Below, one piece after another: positions 43,817 through 51,964 of a DNA stretch of 64,000 bases (its first letter is position 1; the number at the start of each line of letters is the position of its first letter). The notes under the pieces were generated by a model that searched no databases, was not told the DNA's origin, and worked only from the letters and a program-made list of their open reading frames with translations. Origin of the DNA: Mesorhizobium sp. WSM3860. Lineage in GTDB: Bacteria; Pseudomonadota; Alphaproteobacteria; Rhizobiales; Rhizobiaceae. The translations under genes were made by a program, and so were the position numbers. The DNA lies in the NCBI RefSeq assembly GCF_002294995.1, contig NZ_NSGF01000009.1, positions 1-64,000 on the forward strand, in the 5' to 3' direction.

Positions 43817-44967
43817 CCTGGCCGAAATCGTCCTGGCAAGCGGTGCTGGCGATCCTTTTTTGCATCGTCGCCTTCGCGCTCGGCGCGATGTCGACACCGG
43901 AAGCGGCTGCGCTCGCCGAGCCTGCCGCGACGGTTGCCTTCCCGTACATGGGCACCAAAGGTCTCATCCTCGGATTGCTGCTGATCGCGGCGCTGGTTTC
44001 GACGCTGAGACTCGCGCCACTTGTCGAAGCGGTTGTCCTGTTCGTCGGCGCCCATGTCGCCGCGTGGCTTTTGGTCAAGGGCATCGGCGGCTTCGAGGGC
44101 ACGGCACTGGCGCCGTACTTTCTGGTTCTCGCTGCCGCCTGGCTGCTTGCCTGGCGCTGCGTCGCGCTGTTGTCCTCGCTACGGCCTGCTTCCAGCGGCG
44201 CCAAGACGGCGCTGCGCCTGATCATTCCGGCGATCTTCGGCGCCTGGATCCTGATCATCTGGGAAGCGGTGACGCGCGGCGCCGGCATCCCGTTCATCCT
44301 TTTGCCGCCGCCGAGCGCCATCGGCGCGCGCATCGCCAACTCGCTGCCGATCCTGGGGTCGGATGTGCGGCAGACGATCTTCAAGGCGGTGCTGATCGGC
44401 TACATCGTCGGCAATCTCGCCGGCTTCGTCGTCGCCATCCTTGCCGACCGTGTGCCGTTCCTCAGGCGCGGGCTGCTGCCGATCGGCAACATGGTGTCGG
44501 CGCTGCCGATCATCGGCGTCGCACCGATCATGGTCATGTGGTTCGGCTTCGACTGGCCGTCCAAGGCGGCGGTGGTCATCATCATGACCTTCTTCCCGAT
44601 GCTGGTGAACACCGTCGCCGGACTTGCGGCCTCCGGCCACATGCAGCGCGATTTGATGCGCACTTATGCGTCGGGCTACTGGCCGACCTTGCTGAAGCTG
44701 AGGCTGCCGGCGGCAATGCCGTTCATCTTCAATGCGCTGAAGATCAATTCGACGCTGGCGCTGATCGGCGCCATCGTCGCGGAGTTCTTCGGCACGCCCG
44801 TGGTCGGCATGGGATTCCGCATTTCGACGGAAGTCGGGCGGATGAACATCGACATGGTCTGGGCCGAAATCGCAGTTGCAGCACTGGCGGGTTCGGTCTT
44901 TTATGGCGTGGTCGCTCTTGTCGAGAGAGCCGTCACGTTTTGGCATCCCTCTGTCCGTGGTGGATAG
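43813..44967 (+). CDS. ABC transporter permease, SsuC/ThiX type (second, with extra N-terminal helices)
   Basis: A 384-residue permease. ATG 43813 has GGGAGG five bases upstream and overlaps the preceding stop. The C-terminal 250 residues are the standard permease domain with the coupling loop RDLMRTYASGYWPTLLKLRLPAAMPFIFNAL. The first 130 residues add about four hydrophobic segments not found in the typical 250-residue permeases, so this subunit is larger than usual. It pairs with the first permease and the upstream ATPase. Confidence 0.9.
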   Translation: MTWPKSSWQAVLAILFCIVAFALGAMSTPEAAALAEPAATVAFPYMGTKGLILGLLLIAALVSTLRLAPLVEAVVLFVGAHVAAWLLVKGIGGFEGTALAPYFLVLAAAWLLAWRCVALLSSLRPASSGAKTALRLIIPAIFGAWILIIWEAVTRGAGIPFILLPPPSAIGARIANSLPILGSDVRQTIFKAVLIGYIVGNLAGFVVAILADRVPFLRRGLLPIGNMVSALPIIGVAPIMVMWFGFDWPSKAAVVIIMTFFPMLVNTVAGLAASGHMQRDLMRTYASGYWPTLLKLRLPAAMPFIFNALKINSTLALIGAIVAEFFGTPVVGMGFRISTEVGRMNIDMVWAEIAVAALAGSVFYGVVALVERAVTFWHPSVRGG

Positions 44968-45006
44968 GGGCGGTGGGTTTGGGTGCTAACTTCAGAGGGT
45001 AAAAAC

Positions 45007-45978
45007 ATGAAAAGACTGGTAATTTCTGCTCTGGCCGGAGCGATGTCGCTGGCCGCTTTCCAAGCGATGGCGGCCGACAAGGTGACCCTGCAGCTGAAAT
45101 GGGTCACGCAGGCCCAGTTCGCCGGCTACTACGTCGCCAAGGCCAAGGGCTTCTACGAGGCCGAAGGGCTCGACGTCGACATCAAGCCGGGCGGGCCGGA
45201 TATCGCGCCCGAGCAGGTGATCGCCGGCGGCGGCGCCGATGTGATCGTCGACTGGATGGGCGGCGCGCTGGCCGCCCGTGAAAAAGGCGTGCCGCTGGTC
45301 AATATCGCCCAGCCGTTCAAGAAGGCCGGCATGGAGCTGGTCTGCCCGAAGGACGGCCCGATCAAGACCGAAGCCGACTTCAAGGGCCACACCCTCGGCG
45401 TCTGGTTCTTCGGCAACGAGTACCCGTTCTATGCCTGGATGAACAAGCTCGGCCTCAAGACCGATGGCGGCAAGGACGGCGTCACCGTGCTGAAGCAAAG
45501 CTTTGACGTGCAGCCGCTTATCCAGAAGCAGGCCGACTGCATCTCGGTCATGACCTATAACGAATATTGGCAGCTGATCGACGCCGGCTACAAGCCGGAG
45601 CAGCTCACCGTCTTCAACTATTCGGCCATGGGCAACGACCTGCTCGAGGACGGGCTCTACGCGCTGGAGAACAAACTCAAGGATCCGGCCTTCGAGGACA
45701 AGATGGTGCGCTTCGTGCGCGCCTCGATGAAGGGCTGGAAATACGCCGTCGACAATTCGGATGAGGCGGCCGAGATCGTCATGGACAATGGCGGCCAGGA
45801 CGAGAACCATCAGAAGCGCATGATGGGCGAAGTCGCCAAGCTGATCGACAATGCCGACGGCAAGCTTGATCCCGCCACCTATGAGCGCACCGCCAAGGCG
45901 CTGCTCGACCAGAAGATCATCGCCAAGGAGCCATCGGGCGCCTACACGACCGCGATCACCGACAAGGCGATCAAGTAA
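45007..45978 (+). CDS. ABC transporter substrate-binding protein, NMT1/ThiY type
   Basis: A 323-residue periplasmic protein with a signal peptide ending near AMAAD (residue 23). The NMT1/THI5-like fold is indicated by LQLKWVTQAQFAGYYVAKAKGFYEAEGLDVDI, by VDWMGGALAAREKG, and by TLGVWFFGNEYPFYAW. ThiY-type relatives bind formylaminopyrimidines and other members bind nitrate or sulfonates. Placement beside pyrimidine-degradation genes makes a pyrimidine or a ureido intermediate the likely ligand (inference). ATG 45007 has GAGGG upstream. The gene is ended by a good terminator. Confidence 0.9.
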   Translation: MKRLVISALAGAMSLAAFQAMAADKVTLQLKWVTQAQFAGYYVAKAKGFYEAEGLDVDIKPGGPDIAPEQVIAGGGADVIVDWMGGALAAREKGVPLVNIAQPFKKAGMELVCPKDGPIKTEADFKGHTLGVWFFGNEYPFYAWMNKLGLKTDGGKDGVTVLKQSFDVQPLIQKQADCISVMTYNEYWQLIDAGYKPEQLTVFNYSAMGNDLLEDGLYALENKLKDPAFEDKMVRFVRASMKGWKYAVDNSDEAAEIVMDNGGQDENHQKRMMGEVAKLIDNADGKLDPATYERTAKALLDQKIIAKEPSGAYTTAITDKAIK

Positions 45979-46003
45979 GGTTTGACCTCGCCAGTCGAGA
46001 CTT

Positions 46004-46029
46004 AAGGGGGGCGGGTTACCGCCCCTTTT
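46004..46029 (+). terminator. Rho-independent terminator after the transporter operon
   Basis: GGGGCGG (46008-46014) pairs with CCGCCCC (46019-46025) across a GTTA loop and is followed by TTTTG, 25 bases after the binding-protein stop. Confidence 0.85.
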
Positions 46030-46153
46030 GCTTGGCTGCGGTAAAATATCCGTGTGCGGGGATACAAGCGGCCTGCCAACCGTTGCAGTGGGGCATCCGC
46101 GCGCCCGGGGAGTCGCGGCGGGGCGGATGCGCGCCAGCCAAGGAGGTTCTCCA

Positions 46154-46600
46154 ATGCGCATCCAATCATGGCCGATGCTTTCGGCCCTTGCTGTCTCGAC
46201 CGCTTTCCTGCTCGCATCTCCGGCCTTGGCCGAAACTGTGAAGTACAATGCGACGCTCGACGGTAGCCAGCAGAGCCCGCCCGTCACCACCAAAGGCAAG
46301 GGAACCGCCACATTCACCTTCGACACCGCCAAGAAGAAGCTCAGCTGGAACGTCAAATATTCCGGCCTCAGCGGAACTGCGACGGCTGCTCACATTCACG
46401 GGCCGGCCGCATCGGGTGAGAACGCACCTCCGGTGATCCCATTCAAGAAGCTCAAGAGCCCGATCAAGGGATCGGCGACGCTGACCGACGCGCAGGCGGC
46501 CGACCTCGAGGCCGGCAAGTACTACGTCAACGTCCACACCAAGGCGAATCCGGACGGCGAGATCCGCGGCCAGATCGAGAAGGCCGGCGGATCGATGTAG
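46154..46600 (+). CDS. CHRD-domain exported protein
   Basis: A 148-residue protein with a signal peptide (cleavage after SPALA, about residue 26) and one CHRD domain (about 28-140). The domain is shown by ATLDGSQQSPPVTTKGKGTA, the AHIHGPA motif and the closing KYYVNVHTKANPDGEIRGQI. The domain is shared with chordin and occurs in exported bacterial proteins of unclear function. The ribosome site AGGAGG is seven bases before ATG 46154; longer upstream reading is unsupported. It converges on the ThDP-enzyme gene. Confidence 0.9.
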   Translation: MRIQSWPMLSALAVSTAFLLASPALAETVKYNATLDGSQQSPPVTTKGKGTATFTFDTAKKKLSWNVKYSGLSGTATAAHIHGPAASGENAPPVIPFKKLKSPIKGSATLTDAQAADLEAGKYYVNVHTKANPDGEIRGQIEKAGGSM

Positions 46601-46655
46601 CGGAGTTTCCTCAGGCAGGAACGAGGGGGGCGACCACCTCGTTTCTTCTGCCCGA

Positions 46656-48305
46656 TCAGGACTTGTCGCGTATCTGTGTCAGCGTGCGGGTCGGCGTGAT
46701 CGCTTCGGGATCGAGCCTGATCTCGACGATCGCCGGCTTGCCGCTGGCGCGTGCGCGCTCGAAGGCTGGAGCGAAATCTTCGGTTTTCTCGACGGTCTCG
46801 CCATGGCCGCCATAGGCGCGGGCGAGGGTGGCGAAATCCGGGTTTTTGAGGTCGGTCGCCACGACGCGGCTCGGATATTCCCGCTCCTGATGCATGCGGA
46901 TCGTGCCGTAAATGCCGTTGTTGACGACGACCACGATGATCGGCAGGTCGTATTGCACGGCGGTCGCGAACTCCTGCCCGTTCATCAGAAAACAGCCGTC
47001 GCCGGCAAAAGCGATGACCTCGCGATCCGGGTACAGGGCTTTGGCCGCGACCGCGGCCGGCGTGCCGTAGCCCATCGAGCCGGAAGTCGGCGCCGCCTGC
47101 GTGGCGAAGCGGCGGAAGCGGTGGAAGCGATGCACCCAGGTGGCGTAGTTGCCGGCGCCGTTGGTGAGGATGGCGTCTTCCGGCAGCGCCTTTTCCAGAT
47201 AGGTCATGATCAGCCCCATCTGGACGGCGCCGGGGCCGGTCTGAGGCGGCGTCGACCATTCGAGATAGGCGGCATGCAGCTTTGCCGTCTCCACCGCCCA
47301 ACCTGGCGCGGCCGGACCTCTGCGTCTGGCGAAAGCCCGCACAAAGGCGGCCGGGGAGGCGTTGATCGCCAGGGTCGGCCGATAGACGCGGCCAAGTTCG
47401 CCGGCGTCGGCGTGGACATGCACCAGCGTCTGGTCCGGGTAAGGGCTTTTCAACAGCGTGTAGTCCGAGGACGGCATCTCGCCCATGCGGCCGCCGATGA
47501 GCAGCACCAGGTCTGCCTGCTTGATCGCTGCAGCGAGCTTCGGATTGATGCCGATGCCGACATCGCCGGCATAGTTCGGATGCAAGTGGTCGAACAGCAT
47601 CTGGCGGCGGAAGGAGCAACCGATAGGCAGTGACCACGCCTCTGCGATACGGGTGACGTCTTGAACCGCTTGAAAATCCCAGCGCGTGCCGCCCAGGATG
47701 GCAATTGGCCGTTTGGCGGCATTGAGCAGGGCCTCAAGCCGGTCGAGTTCGGCTTCACCAGGGCTTGTTTCGACCGGCGTATGAGCCAGCGCCGTTGGGG
47801 CCTCGACCTCGCTGGTCAGCATGTCCTCGGGCAGCGAGATGACGACCGGGCCAGGGCGGCCTGACGTCGCCACCGCGAAGGCGCGGGTGACGAATTCCGG
47901 GATCCGCGAGGCATCGTCGATCTCGACCACCCATTTGGCGATGTCGCCGAAGAAGCGCTTGTAGTCGACCTCCTGAAAAGCCTCGCGTTCCTTGGCGTGA
48001 CTGGCGACCTGACCGATGAACAGGATCAGCGGCACCGAATCCTGCATGGCGATATGAATGCCGGCCGAAGCGTTGGTGGCGCCGGGGCCGCGGGTGACAA
48101 AGCAGATGCCGGGCTTGCCGGTCAGGCGCCCCTGGCAGTCGGCCATCATCGCCGCGCCGCCTTCCTGACGGCAGACGATGGTGCGGATCGGCGAGTCATG
48201 CAGCGCGTCGAGCACCGCCAGATAGGATTCGCCGGGAACGCAGAAGATGCGGTCGGTGTCGTTCGCTTCGAGCGCCTCGACGATCAATTGTCCGCCGGTC
48301 TTCAT
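46656..48305 (-). CDS. Thiamine-diphosphate enzyme, acetolactate-synthase-like
   Basis: A 549-residue ThDP enzyme with the usual three domains: the N-terminal pyrimidine-binding domain with the cofactor-activating Glu48 (CRQEGGAA), a central domain, and a C-terminal diphosphate-binding motif GDGCFLMNGQEFATAVQYD...NN. It could act as an acetolactate synthase, a 2-oxoacid decarboxylase or a 2-hydroxyacyl-CoA lyase. No small regulatory subunit gene is adjacent. The gene starts inside the stop of an upstream CoA-transferase gene (ATGA), so a CoA-linked substrate is likely; oxalyl-CoA decarboxylase is a candidate, but the N-terminal sequence does not resemble that enzyme closely. Confidence 0.88.
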   Translation of the reverse strand: MKTGGQLIVEALEANDTDRIFCVPGESYLAVLDALHDSPIRTIVCRQEGGAAMMADCQGRLTGKPGICFVTRGPGATNASAGIHIAMQDSVPLILFIGQVASHAKEREAFQEVDYKRFFGDIAKWVVEIDDASRIPEFVTRAFAVATSGRPGPVVISLPEDMLTSEVEAPTALAHTPVETSPGEAELDRLEALLNAAKRPIAILGGTRWDFQAVQDVTRIAEAWSLPIGCSFRRQMLFDHLHPNYAGDVGIGINPKLAAAIKQADLVLLIGGRMGEMPSSDYTLLKSPYPDQTLVHVHADAGELGRVYRPTLAINASPAAFVRAFARRRGPAAPGWAVETAKLHAAYLEWSTPPQTGPGAVQMGLIMTYLEKALPEDAILTNGAGNYATWVHRFHRFRRFATQAAPTSGSMGYGTPAAVAAKALYPDREVIAFAGDGCFLMNGQEFATAVQYDLPIIVVVVNNGIYGTIRMHQEREYPSRVVATDLKNPDFATLARAYGGHGETVEKTEDFAPAFERARASGKPAIVEIRLDPEAITPTRTLTQIRDKS

Positions 48306-49477
48306 TTTCCTGATCTCTCCAGTTCGGCAAGGATTTCCTCAGTGTGCTCGCCGAGACGCGGCGAGGGGCGCTCATAGACCAGCGGCGTGCCCGACATCAC
48401 CATCGGAGCGCGTACCGAAGGCAGCAAATTGCCATGACCGTCGTCGAGGTCGAGCTTCATGCCGCGCGCGATCGTCTGCGGGTCGGCGAACATCTGGCCG
48501 ATCGTGTTGATCGGGCTTGCCGGCACGCCGGCCGCCTCGAGCTTCGCCAGCAGCGGATCGCGATCCCACGTGGTCAGCGTCTCGATGATCCGCTCACGCA
48601 GCCTGGCGCGATTGGCGACGCGGGCGGGGTTGGTGACGAAATCGGAATCGGCGGGCAACTCGGTCAGCCCGACCACTGAGCAGAACTTGGTGAACTGTCC
48701 GTCATTGCCGATCGCGAGGATGATATGACCGTCCTTGACCGGCAGCACCTCGTAAGGCGCGATGTTCATATGCGCGTTGCCCATCTGCACCGGCGACTTG
48801 CCCGAAACCAGATAGTTGAGGTTCTGGTTGCCGAGCGCCGAGATCTGGCTGTCGAAGAGCGCCATGTCGATATGCTGGCCTTCGCCGGTCTTTTCGGCAT
48901 GGCGAAGCGCCGCCTGGATGGCGATCACCGAATAAAGGCCGGTGAACAGGTCGGAGATGGCGACGCCCGCCTTTTGCGGCTCGCGGCCGGCCTCCCCGGT
49001 GATCGACATCATGCCGGCCATCGCCTGGATGATGAAATCGTAACCGGCGCGGGGCGCGTAGGGCCCGTCCTGGCCAAAGCCGGTGATCGAGCAATAGACC
49101 AGGCGCGGGTTGATCTTCTTCAGGCTGTCATAGTCGAGCCCGTATTTCTTGAGACCGCCGAGCTTGAAGTTCTCGATCAGCACGTCGGCCGTGGCGACGA
49201 GGCGGCGGAGCGTTTCGGCGCCCTCGGGCTTGGAGAAATCGATGGCGATCGAGCGCTTGCCGCGATTGCAGGAGTGATAATAAGCCGCCGAAAGGTTCTC
49301 GCCGTCATGGCTCATGACGAAGGGCGGGCCCCATTTGCGGGTGTCGTCGCCGCCGTCCGGGCTCTCGACCTTGATGACATCGGCGCCGAGATCGGCGAGC
49401 AGCTGCCCGGCCCAGGGGCCTGCCAGGATGCGGGCGAGTTCGATAACGCGGATGCCTTTCAGCGGGGGTTCAGCCAT
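48302..49477 (-). CDS. Class III (CaiB/BaiF family) CoA-transferase
   Basis: A 391-residue CoA-transferase opening with PLKGIRVIELARILAGPWAGQLLADLGADVIKVE, the family hallmark. The catalytic-type Asp lies in RAGYDFIIQAMAGMMSITG (about 152-170), followed by HIDMALFDSQISALGNQNLNYL. The family moves CoA between organic acids and includes formyl-CoA:oxalate, succinyl-CoA:D-citramalate and carnitine enzymes; the acids here are unknown. It is first in an operon with the ThDP enzyme and the two overlap by four bases, suggesting activation of an acid followed by C-C cleavage or decarboxylation. Confidence 0.9.
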   Translation of the reverse strand: MAEPPLKGIRVIELARILAGPWAGQLLADLGADVIKVESPDGGDDTRKWGPPFVMSHDGENLSAAYYHSCNRGKRSIAIDFSKPEGAETLRRLVATADVLIENFKLGGLKKYGLDYDSLKKINPRLVYCSITGFGQDGPYAPRAGYDFIIQAMAGMMSITGEAGREPQKAGVAISDLFTGLYSVIAIQAALRHAEKTGEGQHIDMALFDSQISALGNQNLNYLVSGKSPVQMGNAHMNIAPYEVLPVKDGHIILAIGNDGQFTKFCSVVGLTELPADSDFVTNPARVANRARLRERIIETLTTWDRDPLLAKLEAAGVPASPINTIGQMFADPQTIARGMKLDLDDGHGNLLPSVRAPMVMSGTPLVYERPSPRLGEHTEEILAELERSGK

Positions 49478-49560
49478 GGATCACCGTGAGTGGTCGAAAG
49501 CGCAGCGTCTACCAACAGAGGTCGCCCCTGTCACGACCCATGCAATGGGCCAATGCCGCT

Positions 49561-49674
49561 AGAGCCGGATGATTTCAGGTCAAGTCGACCTGAAATCTGA
49601 ATCCGGCTCTAAGTCAAATACATAGAGCATGATGTCGTCCGAAAACCGCTCCACACTTTTCGGCAGCATGCTCT
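49561..49674. repeat. Double palindromic repeat
   Basis: Two palindromes lie side by side. The first has arms AGAGCCGGAT (49561-49570) and ATCCGGCTCT (49601-49610), with an inner pair TTTCAGGT/ACCTGAAA (49573-49580 and 49588-49595). The second runs from AGAGCATG (49624-49631) to CATGCTCT (49667-49674) with CCGAAAA/TTTTCGG inside. Such AGAGC...GCTCT elements are common in rhizobial intergenic DNA (from memory). Its right end overlaps the stop codon of the hydrolase gene. Confidence 0.8.
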
Positions 49675-50605
49675 AGCGTTTCAGCGTATGATCCGCCCAG
49701 GCGGCGAAATCATTCATGATGATGTCGCGGTTGACCTCGTTCAGGCTTTCGTGGCGGGTGTCGGCGCAAACCTTTGAGACCAGATTCGAAAAGCCCATTT
49801 TGTCCATACGCCGGGCAAGGTGGTGAACCGCTTTGCCATAGTTCGATGCTGGATCCTTCTCGCCGCCGATCAGATTGACGAAGAGGTCGCGGCGCACGCC
49901 GGCGAAGCTCGAATCCCTGCCGGCGTAGAGCGCCATCTTGACCACATCGCGCCACATGGAGATGGAGGCGTCCCAGCCGCAGAGCGGGTCGGCGATGTAT
50001 TTGTCGACCTCGACCGGATCGCGCGACAGCCAGTCGAACAAGGTCCGGTGATTGGGCACGGCCTTGCCCCAGGCCTGGAAGGTCAGCTTGGCCAGCAAGC
50101 GCGAGGGTACATCGGAGCCCAGCCGCATCCTTTCCCAGCCGAGAATGCCCAGGGCCAGCTGGCCGAGCAGGCCTTGCGAGAAATTGCCGTTCCAGATCGC
50201 TGCGGCATGGACGCGTTTGGAATACCGCAAGACGAAATTCAGCGCGATCGAGGCACCGAGCGAATGTCCAAAGATGATGACGGGCAATCCCGGATGTTCG
50301 ACGGCGATCAGGTCGTGGACCGCGCCGACATCGGCGATCACCTTGGCGATGCCGTCGGTATCGGCGAACCGGCCGAGCGGCGCATCGGACGCCTTTGTCG
50401 CGCCATGGCCGCGATGGTCGTGGGCGTAGACATGGAAACCGCGCGCGCCGAGGAAGTCGGCAAAGCGGGCGTAACGCGCCGCGTGTTCGGCCAGCCCGTG
50501 ATTGATCTGAATGACGGCGCGCGGGGATGCCTGCGCATGTCTCACATAGAGGTTGAGGTCGGCCCCGGTCGGTGAGGCCAGCCTGGTCTGCTGGTCGAAT
50601 GCCAT
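49673..50605 (-). CDS. Alpha/beta hydrolase, monoacylglycerol-lipase-like
   Basis: A 310-residue serine hydrolase. The nucleophile motif GHSLGAS is near residues 116-122, HDHRGHGAT near 62-70 is typical of the monoacylglycerol lipase/lysophospholipase group, and HESLNE near the end supplies the catalytic His. No signal peptide is seen, so it is likely cytoplasmic. The TAG stop lies within the terminal CTCT of an adjoining palindromic repeat. It is divergent from the RNase T2 gene. Confidence 0.88.
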   Translation of the reverse strand: MAFDQQTRLASPTGADLNLYVRHAQASPRAVIQINHGLAEHAARYARFADFLGARGFHVYAHDHRGHGATKASDAPLGRFADTDGIAKVIADVGAVHDLIAVEHPGLPVIIFGHSLGASIALNFVLRYSKRVHAAAIWNGNFSQGLLGQLALGILGWERMRLGSDVPSRLLAKLTFQAWGKAVPNHRTLFDWLSRDPVEVDKYIADPLCGWDASISMWRDVVKMALYAGRDSSFAGVRRDLFVNLIGGEKDPASNYGKAVHHLARRMDKMGFSNLVSKVCADTRHESLNEVNRDIIMNDFAAWADHTLKR

Positions 50606-50799
50606 GTGTCCTCCCTTGGCGACTGATGGGCGAGGGCTTCGGCTGCGTCAAGAGAGCGCGATCCTTTCGCGCCTATCGAGTGCGCTTATCGCTCTCCTGG
50701 GGATTATTTTCGCGCGGCGAAAAAGATCGCAATTCTGACACCTCGCCTGTTCTAATGTGGCGAATCCAATACGGTTCGATGATCGCCGGGAGAGCGGGA

Positions 50800-51810
50800 A
50801 TGCGGGTTTGGACAGTATGGGGTTCGGTTGTTCTGGCCCTGGTTGGCGCCGGCACGGCGAAGGCCGATATGAAGATGAGCGGCACCTTCGTGGCCGACAG
50901 CGCCTGTCCGGCAACGCAAGCCATCAAGAGCGGCAAGAACCCCGGCAACGTGTCTACCGAAGCGGGACAAAGCTATCAGCTTCTGGCCGGCAACAAGGAC
51001 GAGCCCACCCATTATCTCATCCAGGTTCCGGGCGCCGATCCGGAGCGACGCTGGGTGAAGATCAACTGCGGTCATGTCACCGGCGGCAGCGCGTCCGCCA
51101 CGCCCTCGCCGGCCGATCCGATGAAGCCGGCGCAACCTGGTTCCGGCAAGCCTGAATATGTGTTGGCGCTGAGCTGGCAGCCCGCCTTCTGCGAGACCAA
51201 GGCCAGCAAGCCCGAATGCAAGGCGCAGAATCCCAACGAATTCGACGCCTCCCACTTCACGCTGCATGGGCTGTGGCCGCAGCCGAACGGCAATTTCTAT
51301 TGCCAGGTGTCGGCGGGCGACAAGGCCAACGACAATCCCGCGCATTGGGGGGACTTGCCGCCGGTCGAACTCGACGCCAACACGCGCGCCGAGCTCGACC
51401 AGGTGATGCCGGGCACGGCGTCCAAGCTGGAGCGCCATGAATGGATCAAGCACGGCACCTGCTACGGCAAGAGCCAGCAAGAGTATTTCTCCGACGCGCT
51501 CAATCTGATGCGCGCGGTGAACGCTTCGCCGGTGCGCGATCTCTTCATCAAGAACATCGGCAAGCAGCTGACATCGGAGCAGATCCGCAATGCCTTCGAC
51601 CAGGCCTTGGGCAAGGGTGCCGGCGACCGCGTGCGCGTCTCCTGCCTTGTCGATCCGTCGAGCGGAAGGCGGCTGATCGGCGAGCTGACGCTCGGTCTTT
51701 CCGGTCCGATCCGCCCCGACAGCAAGCTCGCCAACCTGCTGATCGCCTCGGCGCCGACCAGCAAGGCGGGTTGCCCGAAGGGCACGGTCGACGCAATAGG
51801 GTTCCAATAG
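50800..51810 (+). CDS. Exported ribonuclease of the RNase T2 family
   Basis: A 336-residue protein. ATG 50800 has GGGAG upstream and starts a signal peptide (MRVWTVWGSVVLALVGAGTAKA). An N-terminal extension with two Cys precedes the catalytic domain (about 120-330). Both active-site signatures are present: HGLWP with His156, and HEWIKHGTC with Glu214, Lys217 and His218. The enzyme cuts RNA without metal, through 2-prime,3-prime-cyclic phosphates, in the periplasm. Released pyrimidine nucleotides could feed the pyrimidine pathway encoded 6-22 kb to the left, but that link is speculative. Confidence 0.92.
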   Translation: MRVWTVWGSVVLALVGAGTAKADMKMSGTFVADSACPATQAIKSGKNPGNVSTEAGQSYQLLAGNKDEPTHYLIQVPGADPERRWVKINCGHVTGGSASATPSPADPMKPAQPGSGKPEYVLALSWQPAFCETKASKPECKAQNPNEFDASHFTLHGLWPQPNGNFYCQVSAGDKANDNPAHWGDLPPVELDANTRAELDQVMPGTASKLERHEWIKHGTCYGKSQQEYFSDALNLMRAVNASPVRDLFIKNIGKQLTSEQIRNAFDQALGKGAGDRVRVSCLVDPSSGRRLIGELTLGLSGPIRPDSKLANLLIASAPTSKAGCPKGTVDAIGFQ

Positions 51811-51964
51811 GGCGTGCCACGCCCAGATTTTGCCGCCGAACCGAGCATGATCCCCGGCTGGTGAAGATCGCGACGTGCCGAAAGCGATTGCCGTTCGGCG
51901 CTTCATCGCCTACATAGCGCGCAACTCCACCCAATTCGACAGTTCAGTTTCAGGGAAAGCGCGC

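Noticed and set aside
46656..49477. oxc-frc oxalate degradation operon
   Set aside because: Gene order fits, but the ThDP protein reads like an acetolactate-synthase-type enzyme near its N-terminus rather than oxalyl-CoA decarboxylase. I left the substrate open.
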